A stretch of DNA of 64,000 bases from Brevibacterium casei CIP 102111. Its GTDB lineage: Bacteria > Actinomycetota > Actinomycetes > Actinomycetales > Brevibacteriaceae. A model generated the notes under the pieces. The model was not told the origin of the DNA and searched no databases. It worked only from the letters and a program-made list of their open reading frames with translations. The stretch spans positions 1 through 64,000 of the forward strand of contig NZ_FXZC01000007.1 in the NCBI RefSeq assembly GCF_900169275.1. Direction: 5' to 3'. Positions 23,501 through 32,970 of the stretch are shown piece by piece; position 1 is the stretch's first letter, and each line of letters starts with the position of its first letter. The translations under genes and the position numbers were made by a program.

Positions 23501-24185
23501 CTACGTCCGCGCCGAGGTCGAGAAGCGGCACAAGGAGGCGACGAAGCAGCTCAACCGGATCGGCACAGTCAACCCGCTCGCGCTCGAGGAGTACGAAGCG
23601 CTCAAGGAGCGCCACCAGTTCCTCGAGAAGCAGATCGCCGACATCGAATCCTCCCGCAAGGACCTCATGCAGCTTGTCGAGGAGGTCGACCGTCACGTCG
23701 AACGCGTCTTCGCCGAGGCCTACGCCGACACCGCGCGCGAATTCGAGGACATCTTCTCCCGTCTCTTCCCCGGCGGTGAGGGACGATTGAGCCTTACCGA
23801 CCCCGACGACATGCTCACCACCGGCGTCGACGTCCACGCCCGGCCCGCGGGGAAGAAGGTCAAGCGGCTGTCGCTGCTCTCCGGCGGGGAGCGCTCGCTC
23901 GTGGCCGTGGCCATGCTCGTCGCGATCTTCAAGGCCCGGCCGAGTCCGTTCTACGTCATGGACGAGGTCGAGGCCGCCCTCGACGACCTCAACCTCTCCC
24001 GCCTGCTCACGGTGTTCCGGGAGCTGCAGGACTCGAGCCAGCTCATCGTCATCACCCACCAGAAGCGGACGATGGAGATCGCCGACGCCCTCTACGGGGT
24101 GACGATGCACGGCGACGGGGTCTCGAAGGTGATCTCCCAGCGGATCCCCTCCCAGTCCGAGCAGTCCGCGCCAGCAGGTCACTGA
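20592..24185 (+). CDS. smc: Chromosome segregation protein SMC
   Basis: This 1,197-residue condensin ATPase organises the chromosome. It has an N-terminal Walker A (GPNGSGKSN), a long coiled coil, a hinge (about 505-650) and a second coil. The C-terminal signature LLSGGERSLVAVAM and Walker B FYVMDEVEAALDD complete the ATPase head. The start at 20,592 (MHLKSLTLRGFKSF) is the conserved family start. Within the hinge there is a Gly/Ala/Glu-rich insertion (about residues 575-600). It is the first forward gene of the chromosomal block. Confidence 0.97.
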   Translation: MHLKSLTLRGFKSFASATTLKFEPGITCVVGPNGSGKSNVVDALSWVMGEQGAKNLRGGKMDDVIFAGTSKRQALGRAEVTLTIDNSDGAIPVDYTEVTISRTLFRTGGSEYAVNGAPARLLDIQELLNDSGLGKEMHVIVGQGRLDAILHADPIERRSFIEEAAGVLKHRRRKDKAVRKLTGLQTNLDRLGDLRTELNRQLGPLGRQAQAAARAATVQATLRDSTARLLADDAVRLQASLFAASDGGGDHTERIADLEARRTQTESRLNEIETRLTTVEGDLEAMRTAESRTQTQAVRASGLASRAGDKRAHLLSEVTSLGRREGRSPAELRSQADGIRDELGAAEEAVTESTTALEAANTRKEELTAALREAEAEVKSAQIAITEAVKNRSTLHSRQEQAQARITDLESRIEAGRTEITTIEARLADRREALTVAEDAVENVEEGESTLDETYETAKAAQTALEDALAEQKARRADASSELASARARAEALALGTALEADLDDIVSSGLPGVRTAVTERLTVTTGYEMAVAAALSTTVSGVIVDSPQAALTVLDHLGEDTNVSLTIPTGPRPEPDGAPGLAEATASAGGSGKGGDQAPEATRLADVVGADDPDLEGLVKSALSSVVCTPDAAAALAVVDAHPQLTAVTVHGEVITSTRVSRTRTASGTRLASQTALAETEETIAGLEATVAGLDAEITATEAELAEAKPVTAAALEALHSSDAQIMAAAEEVSRIAGEISADETRLARAADNDAELHRRLAASRQEADAAEAALAGAEDVDEVVDTTRRDDLSRQVSQTSEDVIETRIAHKSATDRARFLRDRVDSLLRQATAEEAAREQAQRTIARKTTAAASAQAIAEVAEEAAALATATVAELGESIEVLVTERAGLREEKGRLGEELSTTRKELGRLKDAAAEAELAKERYRLKLEEIEHRAEQETGLSIERLIEAYGPDTPVPGFEDGEEERPYVRAEVEKRHKEATKQLNRIGTVNPLALEEYEALKERHQFLEKQIADIESSRKDLMQLVEEVDRHVERVFAEAYADTAREFEDIFSRLFPGGEGRLSLTDPDDMLTTGVDVHARPAGKKVKRLSLLSGGERSLVAVAMLVAIFKARPSPFYVMDEVEAALDDLNLSRLLTVFRELQDSSQLIVITHQKRTMEIADALYGVTMHGDGVSKVISQRIPSQSEQSAPAGH

Positions 24186-24377
24186 TGCCTCGTCGGAGGC
24201 TCCGAACCGGAGATGCTCAGGGGAGTCCCAGGGAATTCTCCAGCAGCCACACGACCCCGGATCGCTCATGCCCTGTGCAGGGACTATAGACTTGTCGGAC
24301 GAAGGAGCACTGTCGGAGAACATGAGGAGCGGGACGTCCATGGCCGAGTCGGCTGAACCACGGGGTGACTGCCCGGC
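24186..24377. other. Intergenic region smc - small membrane protein gene
   Basis: About 190 bp. A TATAGA hexamer near 24,286 could be a -10. No stable terminator with a T-run was found. Confidence 0.3.
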
Positions 24378-24779
24378 ATGAATGCAGTTCTCGTCGTCAT
24401 CGTCGGCCTCGCCATCTCCTTCGCCCTCGCCCTCGTCGTCGTCCTCCTCGTCGCCCTCCCCGGGCTGCGGGCGGAAGGCCGCCTGAAGTACTCCTCTGAC
24501 GTGCAGCGGTTCCGTCTGCCGGGCCAGTGGACCGGCTACGACGACGAAGTCCACGAGTTCTTCGGTCACGACGACGGCACCTCCCACCTCGCCACGCGCG
24601 AGCAGGCGGCCGTCACCGCGATCCGCGACCACTCCTATGTGCTCCGGCCCCAGCCGCGCCGCCATGCGGCCCCGTCGCTGCTCACGGTCAGGCCGCGCAC
24701 CCGCCACTGGAAGATCCCCGAATCGGGCACCGGCTGGCGCACCACCGCCGGTCTGCTCTTCAGCTCCCGCGGCACCTGA
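24378..24779 (+). CDS. Hypothetical protein with one membrane helix
   Basis: This 133-residue protein has a strong N-terminal hydrophobic segment (about 3-29) and a polar remainder containing RLPGQWTGYDDEVHEFFGHDD. No family is recognised. It lies between smc and ftsY in the same direction. The membrane helix with an otherwise soluble body suggests an anchored cytoplasmic protein. Codon use looks like the neighbours, so it is probably a real gene. Confidence 0.65.
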   Translation: MNAVLVVIVGLAISFALALVVVLLVALPGLRAEGRLKYSSDVQRFRLPGQWTGYDDEVHEFFGHDDGTSHLATREQAAVTAIRDHSYVLRPQPRRHAAPSLLTVRPRTRHWKIPESGTGWRTTAGLLFSSRGT

Positions 24780-24852
24780 GACCACACCTCACCGCCGTGG
24801 GCACTGTCCTGCCCTCGCGCGGTCCAGCCCGTGGCACAGTCACGGGGCCCAG

Positions 24853-24870
24853 ACCGTAACGCGTTACGGT
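24853..24870. promoter_or_regulatory. Perfect 18-bp palindrome upstream of ftsY
   Basis: ACCGTAACGCGTTACGGT is a perfect palindrome ending 34 bp before the ftsY start codon and outside any gene. Its length and symmetry are those of a dimeric repressor operator, for instance of the TetR type. No matching regulator is adjacent. Confidence 0.6.
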
Positions 24871-24904
24871 GCACAAGACAGCAGACCAAGGAGGACGTCC
24901 CGCA

Positions 24905-26047
24905 ATGGACCAGCCGATCATCCTGCTCATCGTCGCAGCCATCGTCTTCATCCTCGTCGTGGCGCTGGGCATCAGCCTGCGCATCAACGCCCGACGCAAG
25001 GGGCTCGGCGAGGACCGGTCGATCGACGCCGACTTCACCGGCGAGCTCTCGATCGATGAGATCTCCGAGACCGTCACGAAGGAGAGGGAGAAAGCCGCCG
25101 GCTCCGAGGTTCCCACCGAACCGGCGAGCCGCCTCGTCCGGCTGCGCGAGAGGCTCGCGAAGTCGAACTCCGGCCTCGGCCGTGGTCTGCTCAACCTCCT
25201 CTCCCGCGACACCCTCGACGAGGCGACGTGGGAGGAGATCGAGGACACCCTCATCCTCGCCGACGTCGGCGTCGAACCGACCGCCGAACTCGTCGACACC
25301 CTGCGCGAGCGGGTCAAGGTGCTCGGCACCCGCGACCCCGAGGAGGTCAGGGGACTGCTGCGCGAGGAGCTCGTCAAGCTCGTCGACCCGACGATGGACC
25401 GCGAGCTCGCGACTGCGCACACCGCCGGCGACCCGGCCGTCATGCTCGTCGTCGGCGTCAACGGCGCCGGGAAGACGACGACCGTGGGCAAGATCGCCCG
25501 CGTCCTCGTCGCCGAGGACAAGTCCGTCCTCCTCGGTGCCGCCGACACGTTCCGTGCGGCCGCCGCCGAGCAGCTGACGACGTGGGGCTCGCGTGTCGGC
25601 GTCGAGACCGTCCGCGGCGAGGAGGGTGCCGACCCCGCCTCGGTCGCCTACGCCGCCGTCGAGCAGGGCAAGGCCGAGGACGCCGACGTCGTCCTCATCG
25701 ACACCGCCGGGCGTCTGCAGAACAAGGTCGGGCTCATGGACGAGCTGCGCAAGGTCAAGCGCGTGGCCACCCGTCCCCTCGGGGAGGGCCACGACATCGA
25801 CGAGGTCCTCCTCGTCCTCGATGCGACGACCGGTCAGAACGGGATGCAGCAGGCGAAGGTCTTCGCCGAGGCGGTCGACATCACCGGCATCGTGCTCACG
25901 AAGCTCGACGGCACCGCGAAGGGCGGCATCGTCATCGCAGTCCAGCGGGAGCTCGGAGTCCCGGTCAAGCTCATCGGCCTCGGCGAGGGAGCCGACGACC
26001 TCGCCCCGTTCACGGCCGAGGGCTTCGTCGACGCCCTCCTCGACTGA
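24905..26047 (+). CDS. ftsY: Signal recognition particle receptor
   Basis: This 380-residue GTPase docks SRP-ribosome complexes at the membrane with Ffh. It has an N-terminal membrane helix (about 5-25), an acidic linker, the helical N domain and the G domain with GVNGAGKTTTVGK, DTFRAAAAEQL, DTAGRL and TKLDGTAKGG. The start at 24,905 follows aaggagg at good spacing. An earlier in-frame start at 24,869 lies before that ribosome site and is rejected. An 18-bp palindrome lies just upstream. Confidence 0.96.
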   Translation: MDQPIILLIVAAIVFILVVALGISLRINARRKGLGEDRSIDADFTGELSIDEISETVTKEREKAAGSEVPTEPASRLVRLRERLAKSNSGLGRGLLNLLSRDTLDEATWEEIEDTLILADVGVEPTAELVDTLRERVKVLGTRDPEEVRGLLREELVKLVDPTMDRELATAHTAGDPAVMLVVGVNGAGKTTTVGKIARVLVAEDKSVLLGAADTFRAAAAEQLTTWGSRVGVETVRGEEGADPASVAYAAVEQGKAEDADVVLIDTAGRLQNKVGLMDELRKVKRVATRPLGEGHDIDEVLLVLDATTGQNGMQQAKVFAEAVDITGIVLTKLDGTAKGGIVIAVQRELGVPVKLIGLGEGADDLAPFTAEGFVDALLD

Positions 26048-26280
26048 GGGCCGCGGGCACCCTCGACTGAGGCGGCGACTCTGCCTCTGTCCAGCCGCTG
26101 AGACGGCTTTCAGAACGAGTTCGCGACTGCATTCACCACATCTGACCTGGGATTCCACCTCTCCTGAGGTCCGTGTCACATACTCGAAACATAAGCGAAT
26201 CATTCCTGTGACGTCGCCAGTCGAGACTGGTCTCGTTCGGTTCGAACCGGAGCCGACTGAGACGAATGAGAGACGACGAC
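26048..26280. other. Intergenic region ftsY - amtB
   Basis: About 230 bp. A GTCACA...TGTGAC pair about 40 bp apart near 26,173-26,214 encloses an AT-rich stretch (gaaacataagcgaatcatt), which may be the amtB promoter and a regulator site. No gene is seen. Confidence 0.35.
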
Positions 26281-27501
<1,221 letters not shown>

Positions 27502-27577
27502 CCCGAGACTCCCGTCAGGGGGCCGGTCGGTCTCGCCGGCCGCCTCGACGGGGGAGTACGCCGGAGTGCTCACAGAC

Positions 27578-27617
27578 CACCCCACCCGAGGTCCCAGCAG
27601 ACGACTCGGGTGGGGTG
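27578..27617 (+). terminator. Terminator after amtB
   Basis: A perfect 13-bp stem, CACCCCACCCGAG (27,578-27,590) and CTCGGGTGGGGTG (27,605-27,617), with a 14-nt loop. No T-run follows, as is usual in GC-rich actinobacteria. It separates amtB from ffh. Confidence 0.75.
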
Positions 27618-27713
27618 CTCTGGCGTCGGGGAAGGGGGCCGCGGGATTCGGAGCCTCCCAGGCGGAGTTGTTAGTCTAGAGAGTCGACCATTGCATACGA
27701 AGAAGGCTTGCAC

Positions 27714-29318
27714 GTGTTCAACTCCCTCTCCGACAGGCTCACCGCGACGTTCAAGAATCTCCGCGGCAAGGGCAGGCTCTCGGAAGCCGATGTCGATGCC
27801 ACTATCCGCGAGATCCGCCGCGCGCTCCTCGACGCCGACGTGGCGCTGCCCGTCGTCCGCGCGTTCACGGGGCGGATCCGCGAACGGGCGCTGTCGGAAG
27901 AGGTCTCGGGTGCCCTCAACCCGGGTCAGCAGGTCGTCAAGATCGTCAATGAGGAACTCGTCGGCATCCTCGGCGGACAGACGCGGCGGCTGACCTTCGC
28001 CAAGCGCCCGCCGACGGTGATCATGCTCGCCGGCCTCCAGGGTGCCGGCAAGACGACGCTCGCGGGCAAGCTCGCTCACTGGCTCAAGTCCGAGGGCCAC
28101 CGCCCGATGCTCGTCGCCGCCGACCTCCAGCGGCCCAATGCGGTGGGCCAGCTCCAGATCGTCGGTGAGCGTGCCGGTGCCGTCGTCTACGCGCCCGAAC
28201 CGGGCAACGGCGTCGGCGACCCGGTCAAGGTCGCCACCGACGCCATCGACGTCGCAAAGTCGAAGCTCCACGATGTCGTCATCGTCGACACCGCAGGCCG
28301 CCTCGGCATCGACGAGGAGCTCATGCAGCAGGCCGCGGACATCCGCGCGGCGGTCAACCCCGACGAGGTCCTCTTCGTCATCGACGCGATGATCGGTCAG
28401 GACGCCGTGACGACCGCCGAGGCGTTCCTTCAGGGCGTCGACTTCACCGGTGTCGTGCTCTCGAAGCTCGACGGCGACTCCCGCGGTGGTGCCGCGCTCT
28501 CGGTCGCCGAGGTGACCGGCAAGCCGATCATGTTCGCCTCGACCGGTGAGTCGATGACCGACTTCGAGCCGTTCCACCCCGACCGGATGGCCGACCGCAT
28601 CCTCGACATGGGCGACATCCTCACCCTCATCGAGCAGGCCGAGAAGAACTTCGACGAGAAGGAGACCGCGAAGCTCCAGAAGAAGTTCGAGTCCGGCGAG
28701 GACTTCGACCTCAACGACTTCCTCACCCAGATGGCCGGTCTGCGGAAGATGGGCTCGATGAAGAAGATGCTCGGCATGATGCCGGGCATGAGCCAGTACA
28801 AGGACCAGATCGAGAACTTCGACGAGCGCGAGGTCGACCGGGTCGAGGCGATCGTGAGATCGATGACACCGTACGAGCGCAGCAACCCGAAGGTCCTCAA
28901 CGGATCACGTCGCGCCCGCATCGCCAAGGGCGCCGGCACCACGGTGACCGCGGTCAACCAGCTCATGGAGCGCTTCACGCAGGCGCAGAAGCTCATGCGC
29001 GGCATGGGCCGCGGCGGCGGTATGCCGGGGATGCCCGGGATGGGCGGCATGCCCGGAATGGGCGGACTGCCCGGTGGGGGAGGCCCCAACCGGAAGAAGA
29101 AGGCCGCGGGGAAGAAGAAGGGCCGCAAGGCCGGCCAGTCGGGCAACCCGGCCAAGCGCGCCGAGCAGGCCCAGGCCGCCCAGGACCGGAAGGCGGGGAA
29201 GACGAAGGACCCGGTCGGTTCCGCGTTCGGCGGCGTCGACCTCGGCGGGGATGAGGACTTCGATCTCGCGAAGCTGCCGAAGGGATTCGGCGGCATGTTC
29301 CCAGGTGGAAAGAAGTAG
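27714..29318 (+). CDS. ffh: Signal recognition particle protein
   Basis: This 534-residue SRP GTPase binds signal peptides and 4.5S RNA. It has an N domain, a G domain with GLQGAGKTTLAGK, DTAGRLGID and SKLDGDSRGG, and an M domain with MLGMMPGM and a MRGMGRGGGMPGMPGM methionine/glycine-rich stretch. The basic tail (KKKAAGKKKGRKAG) and acidic end are longer than in most relatives. The start is the GTG at 27,714 (VFNSLSDRL). The TTG at 27,708 is rejected because the family begins at MFNSLSDRL. Confidence 0.97.
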   Translation: MFNSLSDRLTATFKNLRGKGRLSEADVDATIREIRRALLDADVALPVVRAFTGRIRERALSEEVSGALNPGQQVVKIVNEELVGILGGQTRRLTFAKRPPTVIMLAGLQGAGKTTLAGKLAHWLKSEGHRPMLVAADLQRPNAVGQLQIVGERAGAVVYAPEPGNGVGDPVKVATDAIDVAKSKLHDVVIVDTAGRLGIDEELMQQAADIRAAVNPDEVLFVIDAMIGQDAVTTAEAFLQGVDFTGVVLSKLDGDSRGGAALSVAEVTGKPIMFASTGESMTDFEPFHPDRMADRILDMGDILTLIEQAEKNFDEKETAKLQKKFESGEDFDLNDFLTQMAGLRKMGSMKKMLGMMPGMSQYKDQIENFDEREVDRVEAIVRSMTPYERSNPKVLNGSRRARIAKGAGTTVTAVNQLMERFTQAQKLMRGMGRGGGMPGMPGMGGMPGMGGLPGGGGPNRKKKAAGKKKGRKAGQSGNPAKRAEQAQAAQDRKAGKTKDPVGSAFGGVDLGGDEDFDLAKLPKGFGGMFPGGKK

Positions 29319-29473
29319 CCCTTTCTGGCACAATGATCTCTTGTACTTTCGCCTCGGCGCGGGCCCTCTCTTCTGCCTCGAGTCGATAGTCCAGGTCGCA
29401 GACTCCGCCACGTCAACCCCACGACTGTGCGGTGCCTCTGTGCAAACAGAACACAAAAGGAGACACCACTACA

Positions 29474-29947
29474 GTGGCAGTCAAGATTCGTCTGACCCGC
29501 ATCGGCAAGGTCCATGCACCCTTCTACCGTGTCGTCGTCGCCGACTCGCGCACCCGTCGCGACGGTCGCGCGATCGAGGAGATCGGCATCTACCAGCCGC
29601 TCAGCGACCCCTCGGTCATCAAGATCGACTCGGAGCGCGCGCAGTACTGGCTCTCCGTCGGCGCCCAGCCGACCGACCAGGTCCGCAACCTCCTCAAGCT
29701 GACCGGCGACTGGCAGAAGTTCACCGGTGAGGGCGAAGCCGTCAACACCGTCAAGCCGCAGCCGGAGAAGGAAGCCTACGTCGCTCCCAACGCCGACTCG
29801 GTGATCAAGGAAGCCATCACCCAGAAGGGCTCCGGCAAGGCCGACGCCGCTGAGGTCGAGGCTGAGGACACCGCTGCCGACGACGTCGCCAAGGCCGTCG
29901 AGGCCGAGGACGCCGCTCAGGCCGAAGCCGCTGAGGACAACGCCTGA
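29474..29947 (+). CDS. rpsP: Ribosomal protein S16
   Basis: This 157-residue protein begins [27 protein letters not shown], the conserved S16 start, from a GTG at 29,474 after an aaaaggag ribosome site. The S16 fold takes up the first 80-90 residues. The remaining tail is rich in Ala, Glu and Asp, as in several actinobacterial S16 proteins. It heads the rpsP-khpA-rimM-trmD-rplS group. Confidence 0.97.
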   Translation: MAVKIRLTRIGKVHAPFYRVVVADSRTRRDGRAIEEIGIYQPLSDPSVIKIDSERAQYWLSVGAQPTDQVRNLLKLTGDWQKFTGEGEAVNTVKPQPEKEAYVAPNADSVIKEAITQKGSGKADAAEVEAEDTAADDVAKAVEAEDAAQAEAAEDNA

Positions 29948-29948
29948 C

Positions 29949-30179
29949 ATGTTGGCTGATTCGCTCGAACACCTGGTCCGCGGCATCGTCGATCATCCCG
30001 ACGACGTCGCAGTTCGGTCCCGGTCGTCCCAGCGTGGGACGACGCTCGAGGTCCGGGTTCACCCCGACGACCTCGGACGTGTCATCGGCCGCGCGGGTCG
30101 CACCGCGAAGGCCCTGCGCACCGTGATCAACTCCCTCGCCGGCCGTGAGTCGGTGCGGGTGGACCTCATCGAGGCGTAG
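29949..30179 (+). CDS. khpA: KH-domain RNA-binding protein
   Basis: This 76-residue single KH-domain protein starts one base after the rpsP stop. The KH motif is GRVIGRAGRTAKALRTVI. KhpA-type proteins act with KhpB as RNA chaperones linked to cell size and ribosome function. The rpsP-khpA-rimM order is widely conserved. A strong hairpin follows the stop. Confidence 0.93.
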   Translation: MLADSLEHLVRGIVDHPDDVAVRSRSSQRGTTLEVRVHPDDLGRVIGRAGRTAKALRTVINSLAGRESVRVDLIEA

Positions 30180-30191
30180 ACCAACCACCGC

Positions 30192-30227
30192 GAAGGGGAC
30201 GTCGGCCGCGTGCCGGACGTCCCCTTC
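30192..30227 (+). terminator. Terminator after khpA
   Basis: A perfect 12-bp stem, GAAGGGGACGTC (30,192-30,203) and GACGTCCCCTTC (30,216-30,227), with a 12-nt loop and no T-run. It implies that rimM has its own promoter in the following 180 bp. Confidence 0.75.
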
Positions 30228-30409
30228 GTGCATTCACCGCCGAGGCGGGGCTCGGGTCGGTGCCGACGCAACCGCTCGGTCTGAGTCCGCATGGTACGGA
30301 TCGATCCATGCCATGCGGATCGGAACCGAGCGGGTGCAGCCGCAGAGGGTCCCGGCCGGAGAACTACACTGAGTGCTGAACGAGCACTCGCACACGACAA
30401 GGAGCACGC
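30228..30409. other. Leader region of rimM
   Basis: About 180 bp. It contains a repeated GATCGGAACCGAGCGG-like and GGTACGGATCGATCC stretch with weak inverted symmetry and, close to the gene, acaaggagcac as a ribosome site. A promoter is expected but none is clear. Confidence 0.35.
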
Positions 30410-30910
30410 ATGGACTTGGTGGTCGCCCGGCTGGGCAAACCGCACGGCATCAGAGGCGAATTCACCGTCGAGGTCCGCACCGACCGGCCCGACGAGCGGC
30501 TCGTGCCCGGGATGACCTATGCGACCGACCCGGACATCGGCGAACTCACGCTCACGTCCGCCCGCTGGCACCGCGACCGCCTGCTGCTCGCCTTCGACGA
30601 GGTCCCCGACCGGACACGCGCCGAGGAGATCCGCAACACGCTGCTCCTCGCCGAGCAGGACGACGAAGCCGACGACGAAGAGGCGTGGCTGCTCGACGAC
30701 CTCATCGGACTCAAGGCGTTCGTCGGCGATGAGCAGGTCGGCGAGATCGTCGACGTCACCAACGGCACCGCCCAGGACCTCCTCCACCTCAGGCACACCG
30801 ACGGCCACGAGGTCCTCATCCCGTTCGTTACCGAGATCGTCCCCGAGGTCGACACCGACGCCGGACGCATCGCGCTCACCCCGCCGGCCGGCCTCCTCGA
30901 CGCCGAGTGA
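30410..30910 (+). CDS. rimM: 16S rRNA processing protein RimM
   Basis: This 166-residue ribosome-maturation factor assists assembly of the 30S head and binds S19. The N-terminal beta-barrel begins [17 protein letters not shown] and the C-terminal PRC-barrel contains [16 protein letters not shown] and [15 protein letters not shown] short acidic linker ([10 protein letters not shown]) joins them. It overlaps or nearly touches trmD. Confidence 0.95.
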   Translation: MDLVVARLGKPHGIRGEFTVEVRTDRPDERLVPGMTYATDPDIGELTLTSARWHRDRLLLAFDEVPDRTRAEEIRNTLLLAEQDDEADDEEAWLLDDLIGLKAFVGDEQVGEIVDVTNGTAQDLLHLRHTDGHEVLIPFVTEIVPEVDTDAGRIALTPPAGLLDAE

Positions 30911-30918
30911 GCCCGGGC

Positions 30919-31689
30919 ATGCGCATCGACGTCGTCTCGATCTTCCCCGCCTATCTCGAGGGGCTCAAGCTCTCCCTCATCGGCAAGGCCATCGAGCAGG
31001 GACTCCTCGACCTCACCGTCCACGACCTCCGCGACTTCACGTTCGACCGCCACCGCACCGTCGACGACTCGCCCTACGGGGGCGGGGCAGGCATGGTGAT
31101 GAAGGCCGAGCCGTGGGCACTCGCGCTCGAGCACATCCTCGGCGAGGGGACGGGGGAGGCGACGAAGCCGATCCTCATCGTCCCGAGTCCCGCAGGTGAG
31201 GTCTTCGATCAGCGGATCGCGGAGGAGCTCGCGCACACCGAGCACCTCACGTTCGCGTGCGGACGCTACGAGGGCATCGACCAGCGCGTCCTCGACTGGG
31301 CGGGGCAGTCCTTCGAGGTGCGGCCGATGAGCATCGGCGACTACGTCCTCAACGGCGGCGAGGTCGCCTCGATGGTGATGATCGAAGCGGTCAGCCGGCT
31401 CATCCCCGGCGTCATCGGCAACCCCGAGTCCCTGACCGAAGAGAGCCACGAGGACGGCCTCCTCGAATACCCGATCTTCACCAAGCCCGCCACTTGGCGC
31501 GGCCACGACGTCCCGGAGATCCTGCTCAGCGGCAACCATGCCGCGATCGCCCGGTGGCGACGTGACCGACGTCTCGAACGCACCGCCGAGGTCAGGCCGG
31601 ACCTGCTCACGGGCCTCGGTGACCTCGACGCCCGGGACCGGGAGGTCCTCGATCGGTTTGAGTCCGGGGACGGAACCGTGACAGAATAG
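30919..31689 (+). CDS. trmD: tRNA (guanine-N1)-methyltransferase
   Basis: This protein of about 256 residues is a SPOUT-class enzyme that methylates G37 of tRNAs to prevent frameshifting. Conserved segments are [34 protein letters not shown] and the knot region [11 protein letters not shown]. Start: ATG at 30,919 gives the conserved N-terminus, while a GTG at 30,907 overlapping the rimM stop by 4 bp would add four residues and cannot be excluded. Confidence 0.95.
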   Translation: MRIDVVSIFPAYLEGLKLSLIGKAIEQGLLDLTVHDLRDFTFDRHRTVDDSPYGGGAGMVMKAEPWALALEHILGEGTGEATKPILIVPSPAGEVFDQRIAEELAHTEHLTFACGRYEGIDQRVLDWAGQSFEVRPMSIGDYVLNGGEVASMVMIEAVSRLIPGVIGNPESLTEESHEDGLLEYPIFTKPATWRGHDVPEILLSGNHAAIARWRRDRRLERTAEVRPDLLTGLGDLDARDREVLDRFESGDGTVTE

Positions 31690-31860
31690 ATCGTCGCGTT
31701 TGTTGGCATCCACCTGCTTCAGGGGGATGGGTGCCCGAATCGCCCGCCGGATGGACTCCGGCGGCCAGGGGAGCGATCCCGGCAGACGAATCCGATCACC
31801 GGTCAGACCGGTCCGATATGCGTGTCCTCGACCTGAAGCAGAGGCCACAGGAGAAGCACT
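31690..31860 (+). promoter_or_regulatory. rplS leader with hairpins
   Basis: This leader of 171 bp contains a perfect 8-bp stem, CCGCCGGA (31,744-31,751) and TCCGGCGG (31,757-31,764), with a 5-nt loop. Nearby are paired ACCGGT palindromes (about 31,799 and 31,808). A good ribosome site (acaggagaag) precedes rplS. The structured leader could serve autogenous control of L19, but no known leader family was recognised. Confidence 0.4.
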
Positions 31861-32202
31861 ATGCAGAAGCTCGATGTTGTCGATGCAGCCTCGCTGAAGT
31901 CCGACGTCCCCGATTTCCGCCCCGGTGACACCCTCAACGTCCACGTCCGCGTGGTCGAGGGCAGCCGTTCGCGTATCCAGGTCTTCAAGGGCGTCGTCAT
32001 CCGTCGCCAGGGCGACGGCGTTCGCGAGACGTTCACCGTTCGCAAGATCAGCTTCGGCGTCGGAGTCGAGCGCACCCTCCCGGTGCACTCGCCGATCGTC
32101 GAGCAGATCGAGGTCCTCTCCCGCGGCGACGTCCGCCGCGCGAAGCTCTACTACCTCCGCAACCTCCGCGGCAAGGCTGCTCGCATCCGCGAAAAGGCCT
32201 GA
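31861..32202 (+). CDS. rplS: Ribosomal protein L19
   Basis: This 113-residue 50S protein lies at the interface with the 30S subunit. The conserved core is [28 protein letters not shown] and the tail [21 protein letters not shown]. An acaggag ribosome site is well placed. A terminator with T-run lies about 50 bp downstream. Confidence 0.97.
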   Translation: MQKLDVVDAASLKSDVPDFRPGDTLNVHVRVVEGSRSRIQVFKGVVIRRQGDGVRETFTVRKISFGVGVERTLPVHSPIVEQIEVLSRGDVRRAKLYYLRNLRGKAARIREKA

Positions 32203-32253
32203 TGACCGTCCGGCTCAGCGCCGCACGGACACGACATGCCGCAGCATGACGAG

Positions 32254-32277
32254 AACGCGACCTCCGGGTCGCGTTTT
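32254..32277 (+). terminator. Intrinsic terminator after rplS, inside the long lepB reading frame
   Basis: AACGCGACC (32,254-32,262), loop tccg, GGTCGCGTT (32,267-32,275), then further T residues (GTTTTCGC). It is one of the few classical stem-plus-T-run terminators in the window. It falls within the first codons of the longest lepB frame, which argues for the later start at 32,290. Confidence 0.7.
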
Positions 32278-32289
32278 CGCATTTCCGGG

Positions 32290-32916
32290 ATGGGGCGAGG
32301 AGGCGCGCGCGAAGGCGGCGCGTCCTCGTCCCGCCGCCTCTCGCCCACGGTGTGGAAGGTCCTCGCCGCCATCGCCGTCGTCATCGTCGTCCTCGGCGCC
32401 TCGGCGCGCGGCTTCGTCATCCAGCGCTTCACCATCCCCAGTGAGTCGATGCAGCCGACCCTCATGGCCGGCGACACGATCTCCGTGTGGCGCCCCGATG
32501 CGCTGGGCGGTCGGATCGACCGCGGCGACATCGTCGTCTTCGACGGACGCGGCTCCTTCGTCGACGACGCCCTGCCCACCCCGCTGCAGAAGATCGGCTC
32601 GTGGGTCGGCGTCGGTCCCCGCGACGTCTACTTCGTCAAACGCGTCATCGCCCTCGGCGGGGACACCGTCGAATGCTGCGATGCGCAGGGCCGACTGCTC
32701 CTCAACGGCGAACCCCTGAACGAGGAGTACGCGCCGCTGCCCGCCTCGGCGACCGAATTCTCCACCCGGATCCCCCAAGGCACCATGTGGGTGATGGGCG
32801 ACAACCGGAACGACTCCGCCGATTCCCGGGCGCTGCTCGGGCGCCCCGGCGGCGGCTTCATCCCCGTCGACCGCGTCATCGGCCCGGTCATCGGTCACGG
32901 CTCCAGCATCGACTGA
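32290..32916 (+). CDS. lepB: Signal peptidase I, first of two tandem copies
   Basis: This membrane serine protease removes signal peptides from exported proteins. It has a short basic N-terminus, one membrane helix (WKVLAAIAVVIVVLGASARGF), the catalytic serine in IPSESMQPTL, and the general-base lysine in FVKRVIALGGD, then GDNRNDSADSR. The start at 32,290 gives 208 residues. The longer frame from 32,236 (226 residues) would begin inside the rplS terminator region. It is followed by a second signal peptidase gene 54 bp on. Confidence 0.9.
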   Translation: MGRGGAREGGASSSRRLSPTVWKVLAAIAVVIVVLGASARGFVIQRFTIPSESMQPTLMAGDTISVWRPDALGGRIDRGDIVVFDGRGSFVDDALPTPLQKIGSWVGVGPRDVYFVKRVIALGGDTVECCDAQGRLLLNGEPLNEEYAPLPASATEFSTRIPQGTMWVMGDNRNDSADSRALLGRPGGGFIPVDRVIGPVIGHGSSID

Positions 32917-32970
32917 TACGCTCGTTCCAGCCACCCCGCGCCGGTCGCGGACCCATGCGAAAGCGAACGA

